DNA from: Amaranthus tricolor
Taxonomy: Eukaryota > Streptophyta > Magnoliopsida > Caryophyllales > Amaranthaceae
Direction: 5' to 3'
Length of the DNA: 64,000 bases
Assembly: GCF_026212465.1 (NCBI RefSeq)
Contig: NC_080051.1
Location: 1,389,001 to 1,453,000, forward strand
Of this stretch, positions 11,921 to 27,082 are shown in pieces. Made by a program: the position numbers and the translations under genes. The stretch's first letter is position 1, and the number at the start of each line of letters is the position of its first letter. The notes under the pieces were generated by a model that was not told the origin of the DNA, ran no database searches, and was given only the letters and a program-made list of their open reading frames with translations.

Positions 11921-12578
11921 TCAATGATCAATGACGAATGAACGATGAAGAATGAACAAGGATCCATGATCAATGAAGAATGAACAAGGATCAATGATCA
12001 AAGAAGAATGAACGATGAAGAATGAACAAGGATCAATGATCAATGAAGAATGAAAGATGAAGAATGAACAAGGAGTAATGGTCAATGACGAATGAACGAT
12101 GAAGAATGAACAAGGATCAATGATCAATGACGAATGAACGATGAAGAATGAACAAGGATCAATGATCAATGAAGAATGAACGATGAAGAATGAACAAGGA
12201 TCAATGATCAATGAAGAATGAACGATGAAGAATGAATAAGGAACAATGATCAATGAAGAATGATCGATGAAGAATGAACAAGGATTAATGGTCAATGACG
12301 AATGAACGATGAAGAATGAACAAGGATCAATGCTCAATGAAGAATGAACGATGAAGAATGAACAAGGATCAATGATCAATGAAGAATGAACGATGAAGAA
12401 TGAACAAGGATTAATGGTCAATGACGAATGAACGATGAAGAATGAACAAGGATCAATGATCAATGAAGAATGAACGATGAAGAATGAACAAGGATTAATG
12501 GTCAATGACGAATGAACGATGAAGAATAAACAAGGATCAATGATCAATGACGAATGAACGATGAAGAATGAACAAGGA
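11921..12578. repeat. Extra 658-bp partial block B copy
   Basis: This 658-bp stretch (47 x 14) repeats the right part of the preceding block B, including AAAGATGAAG, GGAACAATG with a GAATAAGG neighbour (11,577 and 12,235), AATGCTC and paired GGATT. It is absent from the matching place after 16,747, which explains the 4,753 versus 4,095 bp periods. It was therefore gained in copy 1 or lost from copy 2. Shared private variants with the adjacent block favour a local tandem gain. Confidence 0.82.
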
Positions 12579-15500
12579 TCAATGATCAATGACGAATGAA
12601 CGATGAAGAATGAACAAGGATCCATGATCAATGAAGAATGAACAAGGATCAATGATCAAAGAAGAATGAACGATGAAGAATGAACAAGGATCAATGATCA
12701 ATGAAGAATGAACGAAGAAGAATGAACAAGGAGTAATAGTCAATGACGAATGAACGATGAAGAATGAACAAGGAACAATGATCAATGACGAATAAACGAT
12801 GAAGAATGAACAAGGATCAATGATCAATGAAGAATGAACAAGGATCAATGATCAAAGAAGAATGAACGATGAAAAATGAACAAGGATCAATGATCAATGA
12901 AGAATGAACGATGAAGAATGAACAAGGAGTAATGGTCAATGACGAATGAACGATGAAGAATAAACAAGGATCAATGATCAATGACGAATGAACGATGAAG
13001 AATGAACAAGGATCAATGATCAATGAAGAATGAACAAGGATCAATGGTCAATGACGAATGAACGATGAAGAATGAACAAGGATCAATGATCAATGACGAA
13101 TGAACGATGAAGAATAAACAAGGATCAATGATCAATGAAGAATGAACAAGGATCAATGATCAATGACGAATGAACGATGAAGAATGAACAAGGATCAATG
13201 ATCAATGAAGAATGAACAAGGATCAATGGTCAATGACGAATGAACGATGAAGAATGAACAAGGATCAATGATCAATGACGAATGAACGATGAAGAATGAA
13301 CAAGGATCAATGATCAATGACCAATGAACGATGAAGAATGAACAAGGATCAATGATTAATGAAGAATGAACAAGGATCAATGATCAAAGAAGAATGAACG
13401 ATGAAGAATGAACAAGGATCATTGATCAATGAAGAATGAACGATGAAGAATGAACAAGGAGTAATGGTCAATGACGAATGAACGATGAAGAATGAACAAG
13501 GATCAATGATCAATGACGAATGAACGATGAAGAATGAACAAGGATCAATGATTAATGAAGAATGAACAAGGATCAATGATCAATGACGAATGAACGATGA
13601 AGAATGAACAAGGATCAATGATCAATGAAGAATGAACAAGGATCAATGGTCAATGACGAATGAACGATGAAGAATGAACAAGGATCAATGATCAAAGAAG
13701 AATGAACGATGAAGAATGAACAAGGAACAATGATCAATGAAGAATGATCGATGAAGAATGAACAAGGATTAATGGTCAATGACGAATGAACGATGAAGAA
13801 TAAACAAGGATCAATGATCAATGACGAATGAACGATGAAGAATGAACAAGGATCAATGATCAATGACGAATGAACGATGAAGAATGAACAAGGATCAATG
13901 ATCAATGACGAATGAACGATGAAGAATGAACAAGGATCAATGATCAATGAAGAATGAACAAGGATCAATGATCAAAGAAGAATGAACGATGAAGAATGAA
14001 CAAGGATCCATGATCAATGAAGAATGAACGATGAAGAATGAACAAGGAGTAATAGGCAATGACGAATGAACGATGAAGAATAAACAAGGATCAATGATCA
14101 ATGACAAATGAACGATGAAGAATGAACAAGGATCAATGATCAATGAAGAATGAACAAGGATCAATGGTCAATGACGAATGAACGATGAAGAATGAACAAG
14201 GATCAACGATCAATGACGAATGAACGATGAAGAATGAACAAGGATCAATGATCAATGAAGAATGAACAAGGATCAATTATCAATGACGAATGAACGATGA
14301 AGAATGAACAAGGATCAATGATCAATGAAGAATGAACAAGGATCAATGGTCAATGACGAATGAACGATGAAGAATGAACAAGGATCAATGATCAATGACG
14401 AATGAACGATGAAGAATGAACAAGGATCAATGATCAATGACGAATGAACGATGAAGAATGAACAAGGATCAATGATCAATGATCAATGAAGAATGAACAA
14501 GGATCAATGATCAAAGAAGAATGAACGATGAAGAATGAACAAGGATCAATGATCAATGAAAAATGAACGATGAAGAATGAACAAGGAGTAATGGTCAATG
14601 ACGAATGAACGATGAAGAATGAACAAGGATCAATGATCAATGACGAATGAACGATGAAGAATGAACAAGGATCAATGATCAATGAAGAATGAACAAGGAT
14701 CAATGATCAATGACGAATGAACGATGAAGAATGAACAAGGATCAATGATCAATGAAGAATGAACAAGGATCAATGGTCAATGACGAATGAACGATGAAGA
14801 ATGAACAAGGATCAATGATCAAAGAAGAATGAACGATGAAGAATGAACAAGGATCAATGATCAATGAAGAATGAACGATGAAGAATGAACAAGGATCAAT
14901 GATCAATGACGAATGAACGATGAAGAATGAACAAGGATCAATGATCATTGACGAATGAACGATGAAGAATGAACAAGGATCAATGATCAATGACGAATGA
15001 ACGATGAAGAATGAACAAGGATCAATGATCATTGAAGAATGAACAAGGATCAATGATCAAAGAAGAATGAACGACGAAGAATGAACAAGGTTCAATGATC
15101 AATGAAGAATGAACGCTGAAGAATGAACAAGGATTAATGGTCAATGACGAATGAACGATGAAGAATGAACAAGGATCAATGATCAATGAAGAATGAACGA
15201 TGAAGAATGAACAAGGATTAATGGTGAATGACGAATGAACGATGAAGAATGAACAAGGATCAATGATCAATGAAGAATGAACGATGAAGAATGAACAAGG
15301 ATCAATGATAAATGAAGAATAAACGATGAAGAATGAATAAGGATCAATGATCAATGACGAATGAACGATGAAGAATGAACAAGGATCAATGATCAATGAA
15401 GAATGAAAGATGAAGAATGAACAAGGAGTAATGGTCAATGACGAATGAACGATGAAGAATGAACAGGGATCAATGATCAATGACGAATGAACGATGAAGA

Positions 15501-15763
15501 ATGAACAAGGATCAATGATCAATGAAGAATGAACGATGAAGAATGAACAAGGATCAATGATCAAAGAAGAATGAACGATGAAGAATGAACAAGGATCAAT
15601 GATCAATGAAGAATGAACGATGAAGAATGAACAAGGATCAATGATCAATGACGAATGAACGATGAAGAATGAACAAGGATCAATGATCATTGACGAATGA
15701 ACGATGAAGAATGAACAAGGATCAATGATCAATGACGAATGAACGATGAAGAATGAACAAGGA

Positions 15764-18700
15764 TCAATGATCATTGAAGAATGAACAAGGATCAATGATC
15801 AAAGAAGAATGAACGACGAAGAATGAACAAGGTTCAATGATCAATGAAGAATGAACGCTGAAGAATGAACAAGGATTAATGGTCAATGACGAATGAACGA
15901 TGAAGAATGAACAAGGATCAATGATCAATGAAGAATGAACGATGAAGAATGAACAAGGATTAATGGTGAATGACGAATGAACGATGAAGAATGAACAAGG
16001 ATCAATGATCAATGAAGAATGAACGATGAAGAATGAACAAGGATCAATGATAAATGAAGAATGAACGATGAAGAATGAATAAGGATCAATGATCAATGAC
16101 GAATGAACGATGAAGAATGAACAAGGATCAATGATCAATGAAGAATGAAAGATGAAGAATGAACAAGGAGTAATGGTCAATGACGAATGAACGATGAAGA
16201 ATGAACAAGGATCAATGATCAATGACGAATGAACGATGAAGAATGAACAAGGATCAATGATCAATGAAGAATGAACGATGAAGAATGAACAAGGATCAAT
16301 GATCAATGAAGAATGAACGATGAAGAATGAACAAGGAACAATGATCAATGAGGAATGATCGATGAAGAATGAACAAGGATTAATGGTCAATGACGAATGA
16401 ACGATGAAGAATGAACAAGGATCAATGCTCAATGAAGAATGAACGATGAAGAATGAACAAGGATCAATGATCAATGAAGAATGAACGATGAAGAATGAAC
16501 AAGGATTAATGGTCAATGACGAATGAACGATGAAGAATGAACAAGGATCAATGATCAATGAAGAATGAACGATGAAGAATGAACAAGGATTAATGGTCAA
16601 TGACGAATGAACGATGAAGAATAAACAAGGATCAATGATCAATGACGAATGAACGATGAAGAATGAACAAGGATCAATGATCAATGACGAATGAACGATG
16701 AAGAATGAACAAGGATCCATGATCAATGAAGAATGAACAAGGATCAATGATCAAAGAAGAATGAACGATGAAGAATGAACAAGGATCAATGATCAATGAA
16801 GAATGAACGAAGAAGAATGAACAAGGAGTAATAGTCAATGACGAATGAACGATGAAGAATGAACAAGGAACAATGATCAATGACGAATAAACGATGAAGA
16901 ATGAACAAGGATCAATGATCAATGAAGAATGAACAAGGATCAATGATCAAAGAAGAATGAACGATGAAAAATGAACAAGGATCAATGATCAATGAAGAAT
17001 GAACGATGAAGAATGAACAAGGAGTAATGGTCAATGACGAATGAACGATGAAGAATAAACAAGGATCAATGATCAATGACGAATGAACGATGAAGAATGA
17101 ACAAGGATCAATGATCAATGAAGAATGAACAAGGATCAATGGTCAATGACGAATGAACGATGAAGAATGAACAAGGATCAATGATCAATGACGAATGAAC
17201 GATGAAGAATAAACAAGGATCAATGATCAATGAAGAATGAACAAGGATCAATGATCAATGACGAATGAACGATGAAGAATGAACAAGCATCAATGATCAA
17301 TGAAGAATGAACAAGGATCAATGGTCAATGACGAATGAACGATGAAGAATGAACAAGGATCAATGATCAATGACGAATGAACGATGAAGAATGAACAAGG
17401 ATCAATGATCAATGACGAATGAACGATGAAGAATGAACAAGGATCAATGATCAATGAAGAATGAACAAGGATCAATGATCAAAGAAGAATGAACGATGAA
17501 GAATGAACAAGGATCAATGATCAATGAAGAATGAACGATGAAGAATGAACAAGGAGTAATGGTCAATGACGAATGAACGATGAAGAATGAACAAGGATCA
17601 ATGATCAATGACGAATGAACGATGAAGAATGAACAAGGATTAATGATCAATGAAGAATGAACAAGGATCAATGATCAATGACGAATGAACGATGAAGAAT
17701 GAACAAGGATCAATGATCAATGAAGAATGAACAAGGATCAATGGTCAATGACGAATGAACGATGAAGAATGAACAAGGATCAATGATCAAAGAAGAATGA
17801 ACGATGAAGAATGAACAAGGATCAATGATCAATGAAGAACGAACGATGAAGAATGAACAAGGATCAATGATCAATGACGAATGAACGATGAAGAATGAAC
17901 AAGGATCAATGATCAAAGAAGAATGAACGATGAAGAATGAACAAGGATCAATGATCAATGAAGAATGAACGATGAAGAATGAACAAGGATTAATGGTCAA
18001 TGACGAATGAACGATGAAGAATGAACAAGGATCAATGATCAATCAAGAATGAACGATGAAGAATGAACAAGGATTAATGGTCAATGACGAATGAACGATG
18101 AAGAATGAACAAGGATCAATGATCAATGACGAATGAACGATGAAGAATGAACAAGGATCAATGATCAATGACGAATGAACGATGAAGAATGAACAAGGAT
18201 CAATGATCATTGAAGAATGAACAAGGATCAATGATCAAAGAAGAATGAACGACGAAGAATAAACAAGGTTCAATGATCAATGAAGAATGAACGCTGAAGA
18301 ATGAACAAGGATTAATGGTCAATGACGAATGAACGATGAAGAATGAACAAGGATCAATGATCAATGAAGAATGAACGATGAAGAATGAACAAGGATTAAT
18401 GGTGAATGACGAATGAACGATGAAGAATGAACAAGGATCAATGATAAATGAAGAATGAACGATGAAGAATGAACAAGGATCAATGATAAATGAAGAATGA
18501 ACGATGAAGAATGAATAAGGATCAATGATCAATGACGAATGAACGATGAAGAATGAACAAGGATCAATGATCAATGAAGAATGAAAGATGAAGAATGAAC
18601 AAGGAGTAATGGTCAATGACGAATGAACGATGAAGAATGAACAAGGATCAATGATCAATGACGAATGAACGATGAAGAATGAACAAGGATCAATGATCAA

Positions 18701-20110
18701 TGAAGAGTGAACGATGAAGAATGAACAAGGATCAATGATCAATGAAGAATGAACGATGAAGAATGAACAAGGAACAATGATCAATGAAGAATGATCGATG
18801 AAGAATGAACAAGGATTAATGGTCAATGACGAATGAACGATGAAGAATGAACAAGGATCAATGCTCAATGAAGAATGAACGATGAAGAATGAACAAGGAT
18901 CAATGATCAATGAAGAATGAACGATGAAGAATGAACAAGGATTAATGGTCAATGACGAATGAACGATGAAGAATGAACAAGGATCAATGATCAATGAAGA
19001 ATGAACGATGAAGAATGAACAAGGATTAATGGTCAATGACGAATGAACGATGAAGAATAAACAAGGATCAATGATCAATGACGAATGAACGATGAAGAAT
19101 GAACAAGGATCAATGATCAATGACGAATGAACGATGAAGAATGAACAAGGATCCATGATCAATGAAGAATGAACAAGGATCGATGATCAAAGAAGAATGA
19201 ACGATGAAGAATGAACAAGGATCAATGATCAATGAAGAATGAACGAAGAAGAATGAACAAGGAGTAATAGTCAATGACGAATGAACGATGAAGAATGAAC
19301 AAGGAACAATGATCAATGACGAATAAACGATGAAGAATGAACAAGGATCAATGATCAATGAAGAATGAACAAGGATCAATGATCAAAGAAGAATGAACGA
19401 TGAAAAATGAACAAGGATCAATGATCAATGAAGAATGAACGATGAAGAATGAACAAGGAGTAATGGTCAATGACGAATGAACGATGAAGAATAAACAAGG
19501 ATCAATGATCAATGACGAATGAACGATGAAGAATGAACAAGGATCAATGATCAATGAAGAATGAACAAGGATCAATGGTCAATGACGAATGAACGATGAA
19601 GAATGAACAAGGATCAATGATCAATGACGAATGAACGATGAAGAATAAACAAGGATCAATGATCAATGAAGAATGAACAAGGATCAATGATCAATGACGA
19701 ATGAACGATGAAGAATGAACAAGGATCAATGATCAATGAAGAATGAACAAGGATCAATGGTCAATGACGAATGAACGATGAAGAATGAACAAGGATCAAT
19801 GATCAATGACGAATGAACGATGAAGAATGAACAAGGATCAATGATCAATGACGAATGAACGATGAAGAATGAACAAGGATCAATGATCAATGAAGAATGA
19901 ACAAGGATCAATGATCAAAGAAGAATGAACGATGAAGAATGAACAAGGATCATTGATCAATGAAGAATGAACGATGAAGAATGAACAAGGAGTAATGGTC
20001 AATGACGAATGAACGATGAAGAATGAACAAGGATCAATGATCAATGACGAATGAACGATGAAGAATGAACAAGGATCAATGATCAATGAAGAATGAACAA
20101 GGATCAATGA
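15764..20110. repeat. Two-copy tandem duplication, period 2,436 bp
   Basis: Block B plus block C plus the following short-unit series at about 15,764-17,670 recurs at about 18,200-20,107, spaced 2,436 bp (174 x 14). The anchor after AATGCTCAATGAAG moves from 16,438 to 18,874. AAGGTTC recurs near 15,828 and 18,264. The second copy carries private changes (AATGATAAATG doubled near 18,443 and 18,485, GAAGAGTGAAC near 18,704, GGATCGATG near 19,179). Confidence 0.85.
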
Positions 20111-20425
20111 TCAATGACGAATGAACGATGAAGAATGAACAAGGATCAATGATCAATGAAGAATGAACAAGGATCAATGGTCAATGACGAATGAACGATG
20201 AAGAATGAACAAGGATCAATGATCAAAGAAGAATGAACGATGAAGAATGAACAAGGAACAATGATCAATGAAGAATGATCGATGAAGAATGAACAAGGAT
20301 TAATGGTCAATGACGAATGAACGATGAAGAATAAACAAGGATCAATGATCAATGACGAATGAACGATGAAGAATGAACAAGGATCAATGATCAATGACGA
20401 ATGAACGATGAAGAATGAACAAGGA

Positions 20426-23400
20426 TCAATGATCAATGAAGAATGAACAAGGATCAATGATCAAAGAAGAATGAACGATGAAGAATGAACAAGGATCAAT
20501 GATCAATGAAGAATGAACGAAGAAGAATGAACAAGGAGTAATAGTCAATGACGAATGAACGATGAAGAATGAACAAGGAACAATGATCAATGACGAATGA
20601 ACGATGAAGAATGAACAAGGATCAATGATCAATGAAGAATGAACAAGGATCAATGATCAAAGAAGAATGAACGATGAAAAATGAACAAGGATCAATGATC
20701 AATGAAGAATGAACGATGAAGAATGAACAAGGATTAATGGTCAATGACGAATGAACGATGAAGAATGAACAAGGATCAATGAAGAATGAACGATGAAGAA
20801 TGAACAAGGATTAATGGTCAATGACAAATGAACGATGAAGAATGAACAAGGATCAATGATCAATGACGAATGAACGATGAAGAATGAACAAGGATCAATG
20901 ATCAATGACGAATGAACGATGAAGAATGAACAAGGAACAATGATCAATGACGAATGAACGATGAAGAATGAACAAGGATCAATGATCAATGACGAATGAA
21001 CGATGAAGAATGAACAAGGATCAATGATCAATGAAGAATGAACAAGGATCAATGATCAATGACGAATGAACGATGAAGAATGAACAAGGAACAATGATCA
21101 ATGACGAATGAACGATGAAGAATGAACAAGGATCAATGATCAATGACGAATGAACGATGAAGAATGAACAAGGATCAATGATCAATGAAGAATGAACAAG
21201 GATCAATGATCAAAGAAGAATGAACGATGAAGAATGAACAAGGATCAATGATCAATGAAGAATGAACGATGAAGAATGAACAAGGATCAATGATCAATGA
21301 AGAATGAACGATGAAGAATGAACAAGGATCAATTCTCAATGAAGAATGAACGATGAAGAATGAACAAGGATCAATTCTCAATGAAGAATGAACGATGAAG
21401 AATGAACAAGGAACAATGATCAATGAAGAATGAACGATGAAGAATGAACAAGGATTAATGGTCAATGACGAATGAACGATGAAGAATGAACAAGGATCAA
21501 TGATCAATGAAGAATGAACGATGAAGAATGAACAAGGATCAATGATCAATGAAGAATGAACGACGAAGAATGAACAAGGATCAATGATCAATGAAGAATG
21601 AACGATGAAGAATGAACAAGGATTAATGGTCAATGACGAATGAACGATGAAGAATAAACAAGGATCAATGATCAATGACGAATGAACGATGAAGAATGAA
21701 CAAGGATCAATGATCAATGACGAATGAACGATGAAGAATGAACAAGGATCAATGATCAATGAAGAATGAACAAGGATCAATGATCAAAGAAGAATGAACG
21801 ATGAAGAATGAACAAGGAACAATGATCAATGAACAATGATCGATGAAGAATGAACAAGGATTAATGGTCAATGACGAATGAACGATGAAGAATAAACAAG
21901 GATCAATGATCAATGACGAATGAACGATGAAGAATGAACAAGGATCAATGATCAATGACGAATGAACGATGAAGAATGAACAAGGATCAATGATCAATGA
22001 AGAATGAACAAGGATCAATGATCAAAGAAGAATGAACGATGAAGAATGAACAAGGATCAATGATCAATGAAGACTGAACGAAGAAGAATGAACAAGGAGT
22101 AATAGTCAATGACGAATGAACGATGAAGAATGAACAAGGAACAATGATCAATGACGAATGAACGATGAAGAATGAACAAGGATCAATGATCAATGAAGAA
22201 TGAACAAGGATCAATGATCAAAGAAGAATGAACGATGAAAAATGAACAAGGATCAATGATCAATGAAGAATGAACGATGAAGAATGAACAAGGATTAATG
22301 GTCAATGACGAATGAACGATGAAGAATGAACAAGGATCAATGAAGAATGAACGATGAAGAATGAACAAGGATTAATGGTCAATGACAAATGAACGATGAA
22401 GAATGAACAAGGATCAATGATCAATGACGAATGAACGATGAAGAATGAACAAGGATCAATGATCAATAACGAATGAACGCTGAAGAATGAACAAGGAACA
22501 ATGATCAATGACGAATGAACGATGAAGAATGAACAAGGATCAATGATCAATGACGAATGAACGATGAAGAATGAACAAGGATCAATGATCAATGAAGAAT
22601 GAACAAGGATCAATGATCAATGACGAATGAACGATGAAGAATGAACAAGGAACAATGATCAATGACGAATGAACGATGAAGAATGAACAAGGATCAATGA
22701 TCAATGAAGAATGAACAAGGATCAATGATCAAAGAAGAATGAACGATGAAGAATGAACAAGGATCAATGATCAATGAAGAATGAACGATGAAGAATGAAC
22801 AAGGATCAATGATCAATGAAGAATGAACGATGAAGAATGAACAAGGATCAATTCTCAATGAAGAATGAACGATGAAGAATGAACAAGGATCAATTCTCAA
22901 TGAAGAATGAACGATGAAGAATGAACAAGGAACAATGATCAATGAAGAATGAACGATGAAGAATGAACAAGGATTAATGGTCAATGACGAATGAACGATG
23001 AAGAATGAACAAGGATCAATGATCAATGAAGAATGAACGATGAAGAATGAACAAGGATCAATGATCAATGAAGAATGAACGACGAAGAATGAACAAGGAT
23101 CAATGATCAATGAAGAATGAACGATGAAGAATGAACAAGGATTAATGGTCAATGACGAATGAACGATGAAGAATAAACAAGGATCAATGATCAATGACGA
23201 ATGAACGATGAAGAATGAACAAGGATCAATGATCAATGACGAATGAACGATGAAGAATGAACAAGGATCAATGATCAATGAAGAATGAACAAGGATCAAT
23301 GATCAAAGAAGAATGAACGATGAAGAATGAACAAGGAACAATGATCAATGAAGAATGATCGATGAAGAATGAACAAGGATTAATGGTCAATGACGAATGA

Positions 23401-24286
23401 ACGATGAAGAATAAACAAGGATCAATGATCAATGACGAATGAACGATGAAGAATGAACAAGGATCAATGATCAATGACGAATGAACGATGAAGAATGAAC
23501 AAGGATCAATGATCAATGAAGAATGAACAAGGATCAATGATCAAAGAAGAATGAACGATGAAGAATGAACAAGGATCAATGATCAATGAAGAATGAACGA
23601 AGAAGAATGAACAAGGAGTAATAGTCAATGACGAATGAACGATGAAGAATGAACAAGGAACAATGATCAATGACGAATGAACGATGAAGAATGAACAAGG
23701 ATCAATGATCAATGAAGAATGAACAAGGATCAATGATCAAATAAGAATGAACGATGAAAAATGAACAAGGATCAATGATCAATGAAGAATGAACGATGAA
23801 GAATGAACAAGGATTAATGGTCAATGACGAATGAACGATGAAGAATGAACAAGGATCAATGAAGAATGAACGATGAAGAATGAACAAGGATTAATGGTCA
23901 ATGACAAATGAACGATGAAGAATGAACAAGGATCAATGATCAATGACGAATGAACGATGAAGAATGAACAAGGATCAATGATCAATGACGAATGAACGAT
24001 GAAGAATGAACAAGGAACAATGATCAATGACGAATGAACGATGAAGAATGAACAAGGATCAATGATCAATGACGAATGAACGATGAAGAATGAACAAGGA
24101 TCAATGATCAATGAAGAATGAACAAGGATCAATGATCAATGACGAATGAACGATGAAGAATGAACAAGGAACAATGATCAATGACGAATGAACGATGAAG
24201 AATGAACAAGGATCAATGATCAATGACGAATGAACGATGAAGAATGAACAAGGATCAATGATCAATGAACAATGAACAAGGATCAA
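20426..24286. repeat. Zone II block, three tandem copies, period about 1,519 bp
   Basis: Three successive copies of a roughly 1.5 kb higher-order unit start near 20,426, 21,987 and 23,506. The first step is 1,561 bp and the second 1,519 bp (217 x 7), a 42-bp difference. Each copy has GGAGTAATAGTC, then a heptamer-loss site, then GACAAATG, then a doubled AATTCTC, then CGACGAAG. The same 1,519-bp step recurs at 41,027 to 42,546 and onward. The second copy has private variants (AATAACG and CGCTGAAG near 22,464-22,482). Confidence 0.88.
21331..21379. repeat. Exemplar doubled AATTCTC variant (zone II marker)
   Basis: AATTCTC replaces AATGATC in two consecutive 42-bp units (21,331-21,337 and 21,373-21,379). 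The doubled form recurs near 22,85x, 24,41x, 29,88x, 32,33x, 35,14x, 36,70x, 37,26x, 39,06x, 40,62x, 41,19x, 42,70x and 44,27x. Only a single AATTCTC appears in the related blocks of zone III (near 48,78x, 49,86x, 52,26x, 54,40x, 56,66x, 59,63x and 62,01x), and I saw none before 21.3 kb. Confidence 0.85.
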
Positions 24287-24744
24287 TGATCAAAGAAGAA
24301 TGAACGATGAAGAATGAACAAGGATCAATGATCAATGAAGAATGAACGATGAAGAAAGAACAAGGATCAATGATCAATGAAGAATGAACGATGAAGAATG
24401 AACAAGGATCAATTCTCAATGAAGAATGAACGATGAAGAATGAACAAGGATCAATTCTCAATGAAGAATGAACGATGAAGAATGAACAAGGAACAATGAT
24501 CAATGAAGAATGAACGATGAAGAATGAACAAGGATTAATGGTCAATGACGAATGAACGAAGAAGAATGAACAAGGATCAATGATCAATGAAGAATGAACG
24601 ATGAAGAATGAACAAGGATCAATGATCAATGAAGAATGAACGACGAAGAATGAACAAGGATCAATGATCAATGAAGAATGAACGATGAAGAATGAACAAG
24701 GAGTAATGGTCAATGACGAATGAACGATGAAGAATGAACAAGGA

Positions 24745-27080
24745 TCAATGATCAATGAAAAATGAACAAGGATCAATGGTCAATGACGAATGAACGATGA
24801 AGAATGAACAAGGATCAATGATCAATGACGAATGAACGATGAAGAATGAACAAGGATCAATGATCAATGACGAATGAACGATGAAGAATGAACAAGGATC
24901 AATGATCAATGAAGAATGAACAAGGATCAATGATCAAAGAAGAATGAACGATGAAGAATGAACAAGGATCAATGATCAATGAAGAATGAACGATGAAGAA
25001 CGAACAAGGAGTAATGGTCAATGACGAATGAACGATGAAGAATAAACAAGGATCAATGATCAATGACGAATGAACGATGAAGAATGAACAAGGATCAATG
25101 ATCAATGAAGAATGAACAAGGATCAATGGTCAATGACGAATGAACGATGAAGAATGAACAAGGATCAATGATCAATAACGAATGAACGATGAAGAATAAA
25201 CAAGGACCAATGATCAATGAAGAATGAACAAGGATCAATGATCAATGACGAATGAACGATGAAGAATGAACAAGGATCAATGATCAATGAAGAATGAACA
25301 AGGATCAATGGTCAATGACGAATGAACGATGAAGAATGAACAAGGATTAATGGTCAATGACGAATGAACGATGAAGAATGAACAAGGATCAATGATCAAT
25401 GACGAATGAACGATGAAGAATGAACAAGGATCAATGATCAATGAAGAATGAACAAGGATCAATGATCAAAGAAGAATGAACGATGAAGAATGAACAAGGA
25501 TCAATGATCAATGAAGAATGAACGATGAAGAATGAACAAGGAGTAATGGTCAATGACGAATGAACGATCAAGAATGAACAAGGATCAATGATCAATGACG
25601 AATGAACGATGAAGAATGAACAAGGATCAATGATCAATGAAGAATGAACAAGGATCAATGATCAATGACGAATGAACGATGAAGAATGAGCAAGGATCAA
25701 TGATCAATGAAGAATGAACAAGGATCAATGGTCAATGACGAATGAACGATGAAGAATGAACAAGGATCAATGATCAAAGAAGAATGAACGATGAAGAATG
25801 AACAAGGATCAATGATCAATGAAGAATGAACGATGAAGAATGAACAAGGATCAATGATCAATGACGAATGAACGATGAAGAATGAACAAGGATCAATGAT
25901 CAATGACGAATGAACGATGAAGAATGAACAAGGATCAATGATCAATGAAGAATGAACAAGGATCAATGATCAAAGAAGAATGAACGATGAAGAATGAACA
26001 AGGATCAATGATCAATGAAGAATGAACAATGAAGAATGAACAAGGATTAATGGTCAATGACGAATGAACGATGAAGAATGAACAAGGATCAATGATCAAT
26101 GAAGAATGAACGATGAAGAATGAACAAGGATTAATGGTCAATGACGAATGAACGATGAAGAATGAACAAGGATCAATGATCAATGACGAATGAACGATGA
26201 AGAATGAACAAGGATCAATGATCAATGACGAATGAACGATGAAGAATGAACAAGGATCAATGATCAATGAAGAATGAACAAGGATCAATGATCAATGACG
26301 AATGAACGATGAAGAATGAACAAGGATCAATGATCAATGAAGAATGAACAAGGATCAATGATCAAAGAAGAATGAACGATGAAGAATGAACAAGGATCAA
26401 TGATCAATGAAGAATGAACGATGAAGAATGAACAAGGAGTAATGGTCAATGACGAATGAACGATGAAGAATAAACAAGGATCAATGATCAATGACGAATG
26501 AACGATGAAGAATGAACAAGGATCAATGATCAATGAAGAATGAACAAGGATCAATGGTCAATGACGAATGAACGATGAAGAATGAACAAAGATCAATGAT
26601 CAATGAAGAATGAACGATGAAGAATGAACAAGGATTAATGGTCAATGAAGAATGAACGATGAAGAATGAACAAGGATTAATGGTCAATGACGAATGAACG
26701 ATGAAGAATGAACAAAGATCAATGATCAATGAAGAATGAACGATGAAGAATGAACAAGGATTAATGGTCAATGACGAATGAACGATGAAGAATAAACAAG
26801 GATCAATGATCAATGACGAATGAACGATGAAGAATGAACAAGGATCAATGATCAATGACGAATGAACGATGAAGAATGAACAAGGATCAATGATCAATGA
26901 AGAATGAACAAGGATCAATGATCAAAGAAGAATGAACGATGAAGAATGAACAAGGATCAATGATCAATGAAGAATGAACGAAGAAGAATGAACAAGGAGT
27001 AATAGTCAATGACGAATGAACGATGAAGAATGAACAAGGAACAATGATCAATGACGAATGAACGATGAAGAATGAACAAG
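24745..27080. repeat. Short-unit-rich block ending in the AAAGATC pair
   Basis: This stretch holds runs of three to eight units between short units. It includes AATAACG (near 25,174), GGACCAATG (near 25,205) and GAATGAGCAAGG (near 25,687), and ends with the AAAGATC pair at 26,588-26,594 and 26,714-26,720. Its near-copy is at about 44,597-46,890, offset 19,852 bp on the left and 19,810 bp after one 42-bp unit is lost (89- against 75-codon frame near 25,697/45,549). No gene is present. Confidence 0.8.
26588..26720. repeat. Exemplar AAAGATC pair, 126 bp apart
   Basis: AAAGATC replaces AAGGATC at 26,588-26,594 and 26,714-26,720, three full units (126 bp) apart, with two GGATTAATGGTC units between. 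The pair recurs in ten blocks (minus-strand frames starting at 26,523, 46,333, 47,684, 51,163, 53,298, 55,559, 57,505, 58,534, 62,139 and 63,490). It is absent from zone I and from most of zone II, so it labels the zone III lineage. The lone occurrence near 26.6 kb lies in the segment copied to 46 kb. Confidence 0.87.
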
Positions 27081-27082
27081 GA

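Larger units (their letters stand above)
7590..16747. repeat. Tandem duplication, periods 4,753 and 4,095 bp
   Basis: Repeat starts can be set just after AATGCTCAATGAAG-type anchors at 12,343 and 16,438, with 7,590 as the cognate start of copy 1. From 7,590 to 12,343 is 4,753 bp (679 x 7); from 12,343 to 16,438 is 4,095 bp (585 x 7). The 658-bp difference is the extra block at about 11,921-12,578 in copy 1. Both copies share an added heptamer (9,718-9,738 and 14,471-14,491). They differ by scattered single bases, for example AATACGC against AATAGGC and GGATCCATG against GGATCAATT. Confidence 0.9.
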
